A DNA stretch of 64,000 bases from Microvirga ossetica. GTDB taxonomy: Bacteria > Pseudomonadota > Alphaproteobacteria > Rhizobiales > Beijerinckiaceae. Every line of letters begins with the position of its first letter. The first letter of the stretch is position 1. The notes below the pieces were generated by a model. It was given only the letters and a program-made list of their open reading frames with translations, did not search any database and was not told where the DNA came from. The stretch lies in assembly GCF_002741015.1 (NCBI RefSeq), contig NZ_CP016616.1, forward strand, positions 3,257,501-3,321,500, read 5' to 3'. Both the position numbers and the translations under genes were made by a program. Below, one piece after another: positions 26,768-35,658 of this stretch.

Positions 26768-27462
26768 AAAACCTTATCGTCATTGCCGGCCTGTGCTTTC
26801 TTGCTGCCTGCGCAACGAGACCCGAGGATTTCGGGCGCGAGCCGGGCATGACGCCGGTCGGCTCTGGGATCGCGGTGGCGCGCGAGCCGCTCCCGCACCT
26901 GTTCAAGGGAGCGGGGCGAACCGCTCCGAACTCGACCTGGAGCAATGCCAGCGCCGACCTCTTCACCAGCCCGCGGGCGCGGCAGGTCGGCGACATCGTC
27001 ACGGTCAACATCCAGATCGACGACAAGGCCGAGTTCGACAATGCGAGCGACAGATCGCGTCGTTCTTCGATCGGTGCGGGGCTGGATTATGCCTTTTCCT
27101 TCCAGGGCTGGAATGCGGACGGCACCGGCGATCTCGGCCTCGATTCCTCGTCGTCCTCGAAAGGACAGGGCACGATCGATCGCTCCGAGAAGCTGCGTCT
27201 CTCGGTGGCGGCGATCGTCAACGAGGTTCTGCCTAACGGAAACGTGGTGATCAGCGGCTCGCAGGAGGTCCGCGTGAACTTCGAGGTGCGCGTGCTCAAC
27301 ATCGCCGGCATCGTGCGGCCGCGCGACATCTCGCCAAAGAACACGATCAGCTACGACAAGATTGCCGAAGCGCGGGTGTCGTATGGCGGCCGTGGGCGTC
27401 TCATGGAGGTCCAGCAGCCGGCCTACGGGCAGCAGCTCTACGACATCGTGACGCCCTTCTAG
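26764..27462 (+). CDS. flgH: flagellar L-ring lipoprotein FlgH
   Basis: 232 residues with a TTG start overlapping the motE stop. The lipoprotein signal ends in LAAC (Cys at about residue 17), then the FlgH body with ARQVGDIVTVNIQIDDKAEFDN and NVVISGSQEVRVNFEVRVLNIAGIVRPRDI, ending AYGQQLYDIVTPF. Outer-membrane ring around the rod. Confidence 0.95.
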   Translation: MKNLIVIAGLCFLAACATRPEDFGREPGMTPVGSGIAVAREPLPHLFKGAGRTAPNSTWSNASADLFTSPRARQVGDIVTVNIQIDDKAEFDNASDRSRRSSIGAGLDYAFSFQGWNADGTGDLGLDSSSSSKGQGTIDRSEKLRLSVAAIVNEVLPNGNVVISGSQEVRVNFEVRVLNIAGIVRPRDISPKNTISYDKIAEARVSYGGRGRLMEVQQPAYGQQLYDIVTPF

Positions 27463-27486
27463 CAAAAACCACAGGACGCGACTCCC

Positions 27487-27996
27487 ATGGCCAAGGCTCT
27501 GGCGCTCCCACCGCCTTCCGACCGCGCGACGCCAAAAGAAGGATCGTTGCGATGGCTTCTGACGCTCGGCCTTCTGACGCTGCTCTCGGCCGCCATCGGC
27601 GGCGGGTTCGGCCTTGTCATGGTGTCGGGAATTCAGAAGCAGGTCGAAGAGAAGTACAAGGCCCTGCCGAAGAAGCCTGAAATTGTCAGTCCCTATACCG
27701 GGGACATCGCCATCAAGAAGCTCGCTCCCGTCGTGACCAATCTGACGGGCTCGGAGAGCGATTGGGTCAGGTTGGAAGCCTCGATCGTTTACAAGGCAAA
27801 CGCGGAACAGAATCCCGACGTGATCGCCGCCGAGACGAGGCAGGATGTCCTCGCCTATATCCGCACGCTGTCGCTCGCCCAGATTCAGGGGCCGAGCGGA
27901 TTGCTCCACCTGAGGGAAGATCTCAACGAGCGCGTCAGGCTGCGCTCGAAGGGAACTATTCAGGAACTGGTTCTCGAGACCCTGATCGTTCAGTAA
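27487..27996 (+). CDS. fliL: flagellar basal body-associated protein FliL
   Basis: 169 residues. Single membrane helix (about 20-43, LLTLGLLTLLSAAIGGGFGLVMV), then a periplasmic FliL domain ending RVRLRSKGTIQELVLETLIVQ. FliL surrounds and supports stator units. Same position (flgH-fliL-fliP) as in Sinorhizobium. A second protein with a similar layout is encoded at 53410. Confidence 0.92.
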   Translation: MAKALALPPPSDRATPKEGSLRWLLTLGLLTLLSAAIGGGFGLVMVSGIQKQVEEKYKALPKKPEIVSPYTGDIAIKKLAPVVTNLTGSESDWVRLEASIVYKANAEQNPDVIAAETRQDVLAYIRTLSLAQIQGPSGLLHLREDLNERVRLRSKGTIQELVLETLIVQ

Positions 27997-28048
27997 TTCG
28001 TATTGCGTTTGCGTACTGAGACCCACTTATCCGAAAGCAATTTGTTTC

Positions 28049-28786
28049 ATGCCATTTCGCTTCATGACCGCAGGCGCGTTTCTGCTTCTGGCAACGAGCG
28101 CCGGTGCTCAGGTCCCGAGCCTCGAATCGCTCATTCCTGCCGGAGACGGGGCCGTCAGCGGACGAATCATCCAGCTTGTCGTTCTGCTGACCGTCCTGTC
28201 GCTGGCGCCGGGCCTCCTGATCATGGTGACCAGCTTCACCCGGTTCGTCGTCGCCTTCTCGTTCCTGCGCTCGGGTCTCGGTCTTCAGAGCACCCCCGCC
28301 AACATTTTCCTGATCAGCCTCTCGCTGTTCATGACGTTCTTCGTCATGGGGCCCACCTTCGACCGGGCGTGGAACGACGGCGTCAGGCCCTTGACGGAAA
28401 ACCGGATCTCGGAGGCCGAGGCGTTCACCAAGACGACCGAGCCGTTCCGCGAGTTCATGCTGACCCATGTGCGGCCGAAGGATCTCCAGATGTTCAGCGA
28501 TCTGGCCGCGGTCAACTATCCCAAGCCCAGCGAGGGAGAGAGGATCGACCTGAGGATCCTCATCCCGGCCTTCATGATCTCCGAGCTCCGGCGCGGCTTC
28601 GAGATCGGGTTCCTGATCGCGCTCCCGTTTCTCGTCATCGACATGATCGTCGCGACCCTGGTGATGTCGATGGGCATGATGATGATGCCCCCCACGGTCC
28701 TCGCCTTGCCGTTCAAGATCCTCTTCTTCGTCCTGATCGACGGTTGGAACATTCTCGTGAGCGGGCTGGTCCGGTCGTATTTCTGA
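28049..28786 (+). CDS. fliP: flagellar export-gate protein FliP
   Basis: 245 residues with a cleavable signal peptide (ends ATSAGA) and four membrane helices. LVVLLTVLSLAPGLLIMVTSFTRFVVAFSFLR and MSMGMMMMPPTVLALPFKILFFVLIDGW are FliP signatures. Core of the type III export gate with FliQ and FliR, which are encoded 20 kb away. It ends this operon; a short hairpin follows before fliF. Confidence 0.96.
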   Translation: MPFRFMTAGAFLLLATSAGAQVPSLESLIPAGDGAVSGRIIQLVVLLTVLSLAPGLLIMVTSFTRFVVAFSFLRSGLGLQSTPANIFLISLSLFMTFFVMGPTFDRAWNDGVRPLTENRISEAEAFTKTTEPFREFMLTHVRPKDLQMFSDLAAVNYPKPSEGERIDLRILIPAFMISELRRGFEIGFLIALPFLVIDMIVATLVMSMGMMMMPPTVLALPFKILFFVLIDGWNILVSGLVRSYF

Positions 28787-28843
28787 TCATCTGGCTCTTC
28801 TTTCTCAGCCGGCCACAATTTTTGACGGCCGTGGAACGACCAG

Positions 28844-28862
28844 CAACCTTCGCACAAGGTTG
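28844..28862 (+). terminator. short hairpin between fliP and fliF
   Basis: CAACCTT (28844-28850), loop CGCAC, AAGGTTG (28856-28862): a perfect 7-bp stem with no T-run behind it. It lies in the 123-base gap ending the flgB-fliP operon. It could be a weak or Rho-assisted terminator or a 3'-end stabiliser. Confidence 0.3.
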
Positions 28863-28909
28863 ACGGCGCAGAACTGGTCTCGACAAGACACATAATATCG
28901 AGATTTCCT

Positions 28910-30553
28910 ATGCCTGGTCGTCAACATGCCGAAAGACTATGGAGTAGTTTGATGCTGCTGGGCGCTCGGCGTCTGGCAGCCTTGGCGGCGATCGGTCTCG
29001 CGGTCTTCCTGTCGGTCGGCATCGGAGCCTATTACTTGAGCCGCCCGGCGCAGGAAACGCTCTATACGGGTCTCGATCGCGAGGATGTCGGCCGCATGGG
29101 CGCCGTCCTGAAGGATGCTGGCATCCCCTTCGATGTGAGCGCGGACGGAACGGCGCTCCTCGTCAGCTACGGCAATACGGCCCAGGCCCGGATGCTTCTT
29201 GCGGAGAAGGGCCTGCCGCACAGCACGAAATCCGGCTACGAGCTCTTCAACGATCTCGGTTCGCTCGGCCTGACCTCCTTCATGCAGGAGGTCACCAAGG
29301 TGCGGGCGCTGGAAGGCGAGCTCGCCCGGACGATCCAGGGCATGAAGGGCATCAAGGCCGCCCGTGTCCACATCGTCTTGCCGGATCGCGGTTCCTTCCG
29401 CCGCGAGCAGCAGCCGCCCTCCGCCTCCGTCGTTATCCGCACGGTTCCCGCAGACGACGCCTCGTCGGCCCAGGCGATCAGGCATCTCGTCGCCGCGGCG
29501 ATCCCCGGGATGGCCGTCGACAAGGTCACCGTCATGAATACCGACGGCACCCTGCTGATGTCGGGCGACGATGCGGCGAACGCATCGACCGGCAAGATGG
29601 CCCGCCTCGAGAAGACCGTCGGCCTGGAGATCCAGGATAATGTCCGGCGCACGCTCATGCCCTATCTCGGAACGGGCAATTTCGAGGTCAGCGTTGCGGC
29701 GCGCCTGAGCACGGACAAGGTCAGTACTAACGAGACGATCTTCAATCCGGAATCGAAGGTGGAGCGGTCGACACGGACCATCAAGGAGACGGAAGTCTCT
29801 CAGAACCGCAGCGGCCAAAAGCCCACGACGGTCCAGCAGAACCTGCCGGACGAGACCGTTCGCGCCGAGTCGGGCGAGAGCGCCAGCGAGGACAATCAGC
29901 GCCGCGAGGAACTGACGAACTACGAAATTTCCTCGAAGACGATCCAGACGATCAGCGACGGCTACCAGATCAAGAATCTGTCGGTGGCCGTGCTGGTGAA
30001 CAAGTCACGCATCGCCGCCCTGCTCGGGGAGAATGCGACGCCGGCGGACATGGATGCCAAGATTGCGGAGATCGAGCAGCTCGTGTCGTCTGTAACGGGC
30101 TTCAGCAAGCCCCGTGGCGACCAGATCAAGGTTGCGGCCGTGAGCTTCGTCGATGATGGCGGCATGCTCCAGCCGGTTGCCGGGCCGTCCATGGCCGAGA
30201 TTCTCATGCGCCAGTTCGGAACGGTCGTGAATGCGCTCACCATTCTCGCCCTGTGCGCCATGATGATCTGGTTCGGATTGCGTCCCGCGGTCAGGATGCT
30301 CGTGGCACGCCATCAAGCCGATCTCGAGCTGCAGAGAGAGCAGGCTGCGGCGCTGGCTGCCGCTGAGGCCGAGGAGGCTCTCGAGCATAGTGGAGAGGCT
30401 GGGACTGCCCTGCAGCTCGCCGATGCGGAGGCCGGTCAGAATCTGATCGAGATGCCGCGGACACCGCAGCGCAAGCTGGAGCAGATCGTCGAGCTCAGCG
30501 AGGAGCAGGCCGCAGCAGTGCTCAAGCAGTGGCTCGGGCGGGAGGCTGCATAA
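28910..30553 (+). CDS. fliF: flagellar MS-ring protein FliF
   Basis: 547 residues. First membrane helix about 24-44, then the YscJ/FliF ring-building domain (QETLYTGLDREDVGRMGAVLKDAGIPF, EGELARTIQGMKGIKAARVHIVLP), and a second helix about 443-460 (ALTILALCAMMIWFGLRPAV). The cytoplasmic FliG-binding tail ends EQIVELSEEQAAAVLKQWLGREAA. It forms the base of the rotor. The start is the ATG at 28910; an ATG 14 codons later is possible. Its stop overlaps the next start (TAATG). Confidence 0.97.
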   Translation: MPGRQHAERLWSSLMLLGARRLAALAAIGLAVFLSVGIGAYYLSRPAQETLYTGLDREDVGRMGAVLKDAGIPFDVSADGTALLVSYGNTAQARMLLAEKGLPHSTKSGYELFNDLGSLGLTSFMQEVTKVRALEGELARTIQGMKGIKAARVHIVLPDRGSFRREQQPPSASVVIRTVPADDASSAQAIRHLVAAAIPGMAVDKVTVMNTDGTLLMSGDDAANASTGKMARLEKTVGLEIQDNVRRTLMPYLGTGNFEVSVAARLSTDKVSTNETIFNPESKVERSTRTIKETEVSQNRSGQKPTTVQQNLPDETVRAESGESASEDNQRREELTNYEISSKTIQTISDGYQIKNLSVAVLVNKSRIAALLGENATPADMDAKIAEIEQLVSSVTGFSKPRGDQIKVAAVSFVDDGGMLQPVAGPSMAEILMRQFGTVVNALTILALCAMMIWFGLRPAVRMLVARHQADLELQREQAAALAAAEAEEALEHSGEAGTALQLADAEAGQNLIEMPRTPQRKLEQIVELSEEQAAAVLKQWLGREAA

Positions 30554-31197
30554 TGGCCGTGACGATCGCAAGCCTGCTGGCGGACTTCTCGCCGAAGTCG
30601 GGCGGCGAAGCGCTCGGTATCGGACTTCTGAGAGCTGCCAGGGCCGCGCCTGAGCCGATGCCGGAGCCTGTTCAGCTGGTGGTCGACCGGCAGGCCGAGT
30701 TGCTGAAGGCCGTCGAAGCGAAGGCACGCGCCGAGGAACGGGAGGGCGCTCGTCTCGCCCTTGAGGAGGCAGTGGCAGCGGAGAGAGCACGCTACGAGCA
30801 GGAGATGCAGGCCGAGCGCGCGGCGTGGATCGACCAGCAGGCGCTGCAGATCACGACTCAGCTCCTGGAAGGCCTGGGGCGCATCGAAGCATTCCTGTCC
30901 GAACGGGTCGCAAGCATCCTCAGACCCTTCGTATCGGACGCGATGCGCCAGAAGACACTCGAAGAGCTCGAGGAGACTCTTGCGACGATCCTGTCGGGAG
31001 GTGAGGCGAAGCTTCTCAAGATCACAGGCCCTGAGGATCTGCTGCTGTCGATGAAAGACCGAATGGGGTCCCACGGGGACGCAATCGAATTTAGTCCGGG
31101 CGAGCACGTCGAGGTCAGCGTCGTCGCCCGTGACACAACTCTTCGGACGCAGTTTGACGCGTGGTCAAGCCGGCTGAAGCAGGCCCTGGAAGGCTGA
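30553..31197 (+). CDS. fliH: FliH-like flagellar export/assembly protein
   Basis: 214 residues. The start overlaps the fliF stop. A long charged helix (EAKARAEEREGARLALEEAVAAERARYEQEMQAERAAW) is followed by a globular C-terminal part (ITTQLLEGLGRIEAFLSERVASILRPFV...ILSGGEAKLLKITGPEDLL), the layout of FliH/YscL stator subunits that hold the FliI ATPase. Sequence similarity to classical FliH is weak; the call rests on layout and on its place after fliF with no other FliH candidate in the cluster. Confidence 0.65.
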   Translation: MAVTIASLLADFSPKSGGEALGIGLLRAARAAPEPMPEPVQLVVDRQAELLKAVEAKARAEEREGARLALEEAVAAERARYEQEMQAERAAWIDQQALQITTQLLEGLGRIEAFLSERVASILRPFVSDAMRQKTLEELEETLATILSGGEAKLLKITGPEDLLLSMKDRMGSHGDAIEFSPGEHVEVSVVARDTTLRTQFDAWSSRLKQALEG

Positions 31198-31203
31198 CAG
31201 GTC

Positions 31204-32415
31204 ATGGCTAGTGCGGAAAAGCAGGAAATCGTCATCGTCCGCCGAAGCGGCGATGGCGAGGATGTCGTCAAGGGTGGCGCATGGAAGATCGCTCATGCGG
31301 ACTTCATGACGGCCATGATGGCATTCTTTCTCGTGATGTGGCTGATCAGTCTGACCGACGAAGAGACGCGAAGCGGCGTCGCCAACTATTTCAACCCCGT
31401 CCAGCTCGCGGAATCGACGCCGAACAAGAAGGGGCTCGACGACCCGCAGAACGTGCCGCCCGACAACGAGACGGACAACACCAAGGACGGCAAGGAAAAA
31501 GGAAGCGGCGAGGGGACCGGCGGCAAGTCCCACCAGTTGCGCAAGCCCCGGTTCAAGGAAGGCGCTCTCTTCCAGGATCCCTATGCGGTGCTCGCGCGCA
31601 TTGCCGACGAGGTCGAAGCCACCCCGCACGACACGCTCGGGGCCGACGTCACGCCCGGCGAAAGCGACATGCCGGGTCTCAAGGCCGGTGAAGCGTTCAG
31701 AGACCCGTTCGATCCTCTCTACTGGCAGGTCGCTCCCATCGATGAGCTGAAGACGGAGACGCCCGCAAAGCCGGGAACCGCCGCTCCCGCACCGTCGAAG
31801 GCGGTGATGGATGCCGTGGCGGCCTTGAAGGCGCCGACCGGTAAACAGGATTCGAAGGCCGCCGCTGCTCGGCCTGGACAGCCAGCGCCGAATGACACAC
31901 CGGCGGATGGCGGCTCTCAATCCGCTGCATCGGATGCGAGCGCAGTAACGGATGCGGATCGGAAGGCCGCCGAGCTGAAGAGTGAGATCCTCAAAGCCGT
32001 CCAGGCATCGAAAGATGTCTCGCCGCAGCCTCATGTCGAGGTGCGGCGCACGGGAGCCGGAACGCTCATCAGCCTCACGGACGACTTCGATTTCACCATG
32101 TTCGCCGTCGGGTCGGCAGAGCCTCATGCGAAGGTTGTGCGCGCGATGGCGGAAATCGCCAAGATCCTTCAGTCCCGTCCGGGCAAGATCGTGATCAGGG
32201 GCCATACGGATGCGCGGCCCTTCAAATCGGCAAACTACGACAACTGGCGCTTGTCTCATGCGAGGGCGCAGATGGCCCTGTACATGCTAGTGCGGGGCGG
32301 CTTGAACGAGAGCCGGATCGTGCGCGTCGAAGGGCATGCCGACAGGGAGCCGAAGATCCCAAGCGATCCGAAAGCGGATCAGAATCGTCGGGTTGAGATC
32401 CTTCTGCAGGAGTGA
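31204..32415 (+). CDS. motB: flagellar stator protein MotB
   Basis: 403 residues. AWKIAHADFMTAMMAFFLVMWL is the single membrane helix, with proton-binding D33. A long Pro/Ala/Asp-rich periplasmic linker (about 60-255) is followed by an OmpA-like peptidoglycan-binding domain (about 270-400; RGHTDARPFKSANYDNWRLSHARAQ, NRRVEILLQE). The linker is much longer than in E. coli MotB, fitting rhizobial motors in which MotC binds the periplasmic part. It overlaps the following gene by the stop codon context. Confidence 0.95.
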   Translation: MASAEKQEIVIVRRSGDGEDVVKGGAWKIAHADFMTAMMAFFLVMWLISLTDEETRSGVANYFNPVQLAESTPNKKGLDDPQNVPPDNETDNTKDGKEKGSGEGTGGKSHQLRKPRFKEGALFQDPYAVLARIADEVEATPHDTLGADVTPGESDMPGLKAGEAFRDPFDPLYWQVAPIDELKTETPAKPGTAAPAPSKAVMDAVAALKAPTGKQDSKAAAARPGQPAPNDTPADGGSQSAASDASAVTDADRKAAELKSEILKAVQASKDVSPQPHVEVRRTGAGTLISLTDDFDFTMFAVGSAEPHAKVVRAMAEIAKILQSRPGKIVIRGHTDARPFKSANYDNWRLSHARAQMALYMLVRGGLNESRIVRVEGHADREPKIPSDPKADQNRRVEILLQE

Positions 32416-32420
32416 TCGCG

Positions 32421-33665
32421 GTGAAAGGTCTATCTCGGGCGATTCTCCTAGCCTCGCTGATGGTTTCGTCCATCCCGGCGGCGGCTGAGACGGAGCAGCC
32501 ATCCACCGGGGAACAGCCGGTCGAACAGGATGTTCACGTCGCGAGCACTCCCGTCCCGGTTCAGCTGGTGCGGACATTGCAACTGATGCAGGATCAGATT
32601 GCCCTGGGATCCACGGAAGCACATCTCGGGCAGCGCGGTCTTCTCGGGATTCTCGATGACCGGTTCATGAACCTGCCGCCCGAGACCTGGCACAGCAGCA
32701 GGAATGTCCGCGCTGCGGTCTCGCTGGTCCTCAGCGGAGGCAAGCCGGATATTCTGAGAAAGCTCCTGGAGCAGGGCTCATCGGTGGTGTCGGAGACCGA
32801 CCGTCCCTTGATCGAGGGAGCCCTTGCCTATGTGGAGGGGCGGGAGGAGGCGGCGCAGAACGTTCTGGCCGCTTTGGACCCCCGTGTGCTTCCTCCCACG
32901 CTCGGTGCGCAGCTGGCGCTGGTTCAGTCGGCGCTGGTCGTGCGCAAGAGCGCGGCGAAGTCCGACGAGCTGCTCGATTTCGTGCGGCTGCAGGCGCCGG
33001 GAACACTTCTCGAGGAGGCGGCGCTTCGAAGGCAGGTCTTCGTCGCGAGCCAGACCAACGATATCGGGAAGTTCCAGTCTCTGGCGACCGATTATCTGCG
33101 GCGTTACAGGCATTCCATCTATGCAGGCAACTTCCGGCAGCGCCTGGCTTCGGCTCTGACGCGGATCGATTTCGGAAAGGAATCGGCGCGCTTCGACGGC
33201 ATCGTGGCGATGATGTCCGAGCTTGAGCCGGAAGCGCGGCGCGAGCTCTATCTCCTAGCCGCCCGCGCCTCGATCGAGCAGGGATTGACCACATCGGCCC
33301 GGATGATGGCGGACAAGGCCCAGGAGCTCGCCGGACAGGACAAGCCGAGTGCCGCGAGAGCAAAGCTCTATCAGGCCGCGTCTGCGATTACCTCACCGGA
33401 GGGCATCAACGGCGCGGTCGGGGATCTGCGCAGCCTCGACCGGTCCGTTCTCGCGGCGAGCGATCTGACCCTTCTGGATTCGGCCCTCGCGATGGCAAGC
33501 CAGATCCGCACCCTGCCGGGGATGGTGGCCGATCAGGCCAAAGAGGCAAAGCCCGTCGTGACGAAAGTGGCAGAAAGCCAGCCGACGCAAGGACTGGAAC
33601 AGCTTCAATCGCTATCCAGGGCTCGTGACGCTCTCAGCCGCGTCGACCAACTGATCAAGAAATAG
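32421..33665 (+). CDS. motC: periplasmic motility protein MotC
   Basis: 414 residues with a signal peptide (ILLASLMVSSIPAAAE) and a helical repeat-rich body (QMQD/QLMQDQIALGSTEAH, RKLLEQGSSVVSETDRPLIEGALAYVEG). Identified by its position between motB and fliK and by its resemblance to Sinorhizobium MotC, which binds MotB in the periplasm and is required for rotation. I prefer the GTG at 32421, eight bases after AGGAG; a GTG at 32412 overlapping the motB stop is also in frame. Confidence 0.85.
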   Translation: MKGLSRAILLASLMVSSIPAAAETEQPSTGEQPVEQDVHVASTPVPVQLVRTLQLMQDQIALGSTEAHLGQRGLLGILDDRFMNLPPETWHSSRNVRAAVSLVLSGGKPDILRKLLEQGSSVVSETDRPLIEGALAYVEGREEAAQNVLAALDPRVLPPTLGAQLALVQSALVVRKSAAKSDELLDFVRLQAPGTLLEEAALRRQVFVASQTNDIGKFQSLATDYLRRYRHSIYAGNFRQRLASALTRIDFGKESARFDGIVAMMSELEPEARRELYLLAARASIEQGLTTSARMMADKAQELAGQDKPSAARAKLYQAASAITSPEGINGAVGDLRSLDRSVLAASDLTLLDSALAMASQIRTLPGMVADQAKEAKPVVTKVAESQPTQGLEQLQSLSRARDALSRVDQLIKK

Positions 33666-33677
33666 GCTTGAAGAAGC

Positions 33678-35069
33678 ATGAGCCGACTCGACATTCTGCC
33701 GCAAGCTGCACCGAGATTTGTTGACACTCCATCCGCTCGTGGCTCTTCGGCCACGCCGGATGGACAGGGGAGCAGCGGCAATTCCGCGGCGCAGGGCTTC
33801 GACGCCTTGCTCGAGGGCCTGTCGGGAAATCTTCAAAAGGACGGCAACGCATCCGCTTCGGACGTTTCCACTCTCGCGGGCGATGAAGCGGATCGCGCGA
33901 CTGGCGAGCCGGCGCCGGATGACAGCGATTCGCTGCAGGCGCTGCTTTCGAACGCGCTGACGGACAACGGCTTCGGCGATGCGACAGGTTTCCAGGCGTC
34001 CGGCGCCGCCCTTGCCACGCTCGAAGCGCTTCTGCCCCGCATCCTCGAGCAGGCGAGCAACGGCGAGCGAGTCGGTGACAGGCAATCGGGTTCGTCGTCA
34101 GGCGTGCCCAATCTGCTTCTACTGCAGCAGGGCAGCGAGGAGATCGATCTGGCGAACCCGGGATTGGGAGCAAGGCTTCCGATCGATGTCCAGAAACAGG
34201 AAACTCATTTCAGGCCCATCGTGGAGGGGTTCGATCTCGCGTCCTCGAATCCGGAAGCCGTTGACCCAAGCGAGCCCGGTCCGGTGGTAAATGACGTGCT
34301 GACCCGGGCGCTCAAAGCGGCGGGATCGGGCGGTCTGCAGCAGAGCGATCGCACGTTGCCGACCCAAGCGGCGCCGGCCGAGGCGGTCGACAGCGCGTCG
34401 GCGCAGACGGCCGACGAGCGCGAGGGCATCAATAGGATTTCGCCCGGCACACGCAACGACCGCTCTGACGTGCAAGGGCCTTCGCCGGCAGGCGGGACGA
34501 AGGCGGAGGGCACGTCTTTGCCTCCTGCAACCCTTCAGCAGATTGCCGGGACGATCATTGACGATGCCGAGAGCCTGTCGGGGTCGCAACCTACATCCTT
34601 GCCGGGTGACGGTTCGAACCGCGTCGCCACGGCGAAAGCCTCCGCCGGTGCGCTCAGGGTCCTTCACCTTCAGCTGAAGCCGGCTGAACTCGGCCTCGTG
34701 ACGATCAAGATGCGGCTTGCCGGCGACGGCCTCGAGATGGAACTTCAGACAGAAAGCGAGGAGACGGCCGAACTCCTCAGAAACGACGCAGAGAAGCTGT
34801 CGAGCCTTCTGCGGGTCTCCGGGTACCGCCCGGACGCGATCACCATTCACTCCACCGAAGCCGCTGCACATGATCGTTCCTCCTTCCAGCGTCCCCAACA
34901 GGGATCCCAATCGCAAGGTCAATCCTTCGAGCAGGGCGCAGCATCCGGGCAGGGCGACTCGTCCCGTCACCGGCAGGGCCAGCAGGAGCGTGGCGGTCCG
35001 GATGTCCGCAAAGGCTCGGACCAAGCTCAAACCCCTGGCAGTAGCGGCTCTGGCGGGGTCTATCTTTAG
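33678..35069 (+). CDS. fliK: flagellar hook-length control protein FliK
   Basis: 463 residues. A long low-complexity N-terminal region (Ser/Gly/Asp/Gln-rich, about 1-310) is followed by the FliK C-terminal domain (about 315-395; LRVLHLQLKPAELGLVTIKM, LEMELQTESEETAELLRNDAEKLSSLLR) and a Gln/Ser-rich tail. It is exported as a molecular ruler that ends hook growth and switches export specificity through FlhB. Follows motC; its last 68 bases are shared, in another frame, with the transglycosylase gene. Confidence 0.9.
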   Translation: MSRLDILPQAAPRFVDTPSARGSSATPDGQGSSGNSAAQGFDALLEGLSGNLQKDGNASASDVSTLAGDEADRATGEPAPDDSDSLQALLSNALTDNGFGDATGFQASGAALATLEALLPRILEQASNGERVGDRQSGSSSGVPNLLLLQQGSEEIDLANPGLGARLPIDVQKQETHFRPIVEGFDLASSNPEAVDPSEPGPVVNDVLTRALKAAGSGGLQQSDRTLPTQAAPAEAVDSASAQTADEREGINRISPGTRNDRSDVQGPSPAGGTKAEGTSLPPATLQQIAGTIIDDAESLSGSQPTSLPGDGSNRVATAKASAGALRVLHLQLKPAELGLVTIKMRLAGDGLEMELQTESEETAELLRNDAEKLSSLLRVSGYRPDAITIHSTEAAAHDRSSFQRPQQGSQSQGQSFEQGAASGQGDSSRHRQGQQERGGPDVRKGSDQAQTPGSSGSGGVYL

Positions 35070-35631
35070 TGTCCAGCCCGCCGCTGCCCAATCCCAGACG
35101 GGCTTGTGCGAGCGGGAAATGATCCGCGCCTCAGCGAAATACGGCGTGCCGCTAGGAATGCTCTATTCCGTCGGGCTCACCGAAACCGGCCGAAGGGGCA
35201 GTCTGCAGCCCTATGCGATGAACATCGAAGGACGAGCCGTGTTCGCCAACAGCGCGGCCGAGGCGGTCCAGCATTTCGAAGCAGCGAGCCGGTCCGGCGC
35301 GAGGCTGATCGATCTCGGCTGCATGCAGATCAATCATCTCTATCACCGCGAGAACTTTCCGTCCCTGGAAGGCATGCTCAATCCGCGCACCAATGTGGAA
35401 TATGCCGCCCGCTTCCTGCGGGAGCTCAAGACCCGTCACGACACCTGGACCATGGCGGTTGCCCGCTATCACGCCGGCCCGAACAACGATCCGGCGCAGA
35501 AGCATTATGTTTGCCGCGTGATCGCCAACATGGTCGCAACCGGGTTCGGGCAGTGGACGCCTGCGGCGCGCGTCTTCTGCGCCGACGCTCCAGGCCTGAG
35601 CAAGGGACAGACGGCGTCGTCGGACGGCTGA
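35002..35631 (+). CDS. lytic transglycosylase (SLT domain) overlapping fliK
   Basis: 209 residues with a signal peptide (LKPLAVAALAGSIFSVQPAAAQ) and a lysozyme-like SLT domain (REMIRASAKYGVPLGMLYSVGLTETG with the expected catalytic Glu in SVGLTETG; LIDLGCMQINHLYH; AVARYHAGPNN). The start lies inside the 3' end of fliK; a GTG four codons upstream is an alternative. It should cleave peptidoglycan to let the rod through, since the rod-binding FlgJ of this cluster lacks a muramidase domain. Two Cys pairs (GLCE/GCMQ, YVCR/VFCAD) suggest disulfides. Confidence 0.85.
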   Translation: MSAKARTKLKPLAVAALAGSIFSVQPAAAQSQTGLCEREMIRASAKYGVPLGMLYSVGLTETGRRGSLQPYAMNIEGRAVFANSAAEAVQHFEAASRSGARLIDLGCMQINHLYHRENFPSLEGMLNPRTNVEYAARFLRELKTRHDTWTMAVARYHAGPNNDPAQKHYVCRVIANMVATGFGQWTPAARVFCADAPGLSKGQTASSDG

Positions 35632-35658
35632 TGCTCCGCCGGCGGCGCATACCGCGTC

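Noticed and set aside
34612..34630. GGTTCGAACC stretch resembling a tRNA T-arm
   Set aside because: Lies in frame inside fliK and no cloverleaf can be built around it.
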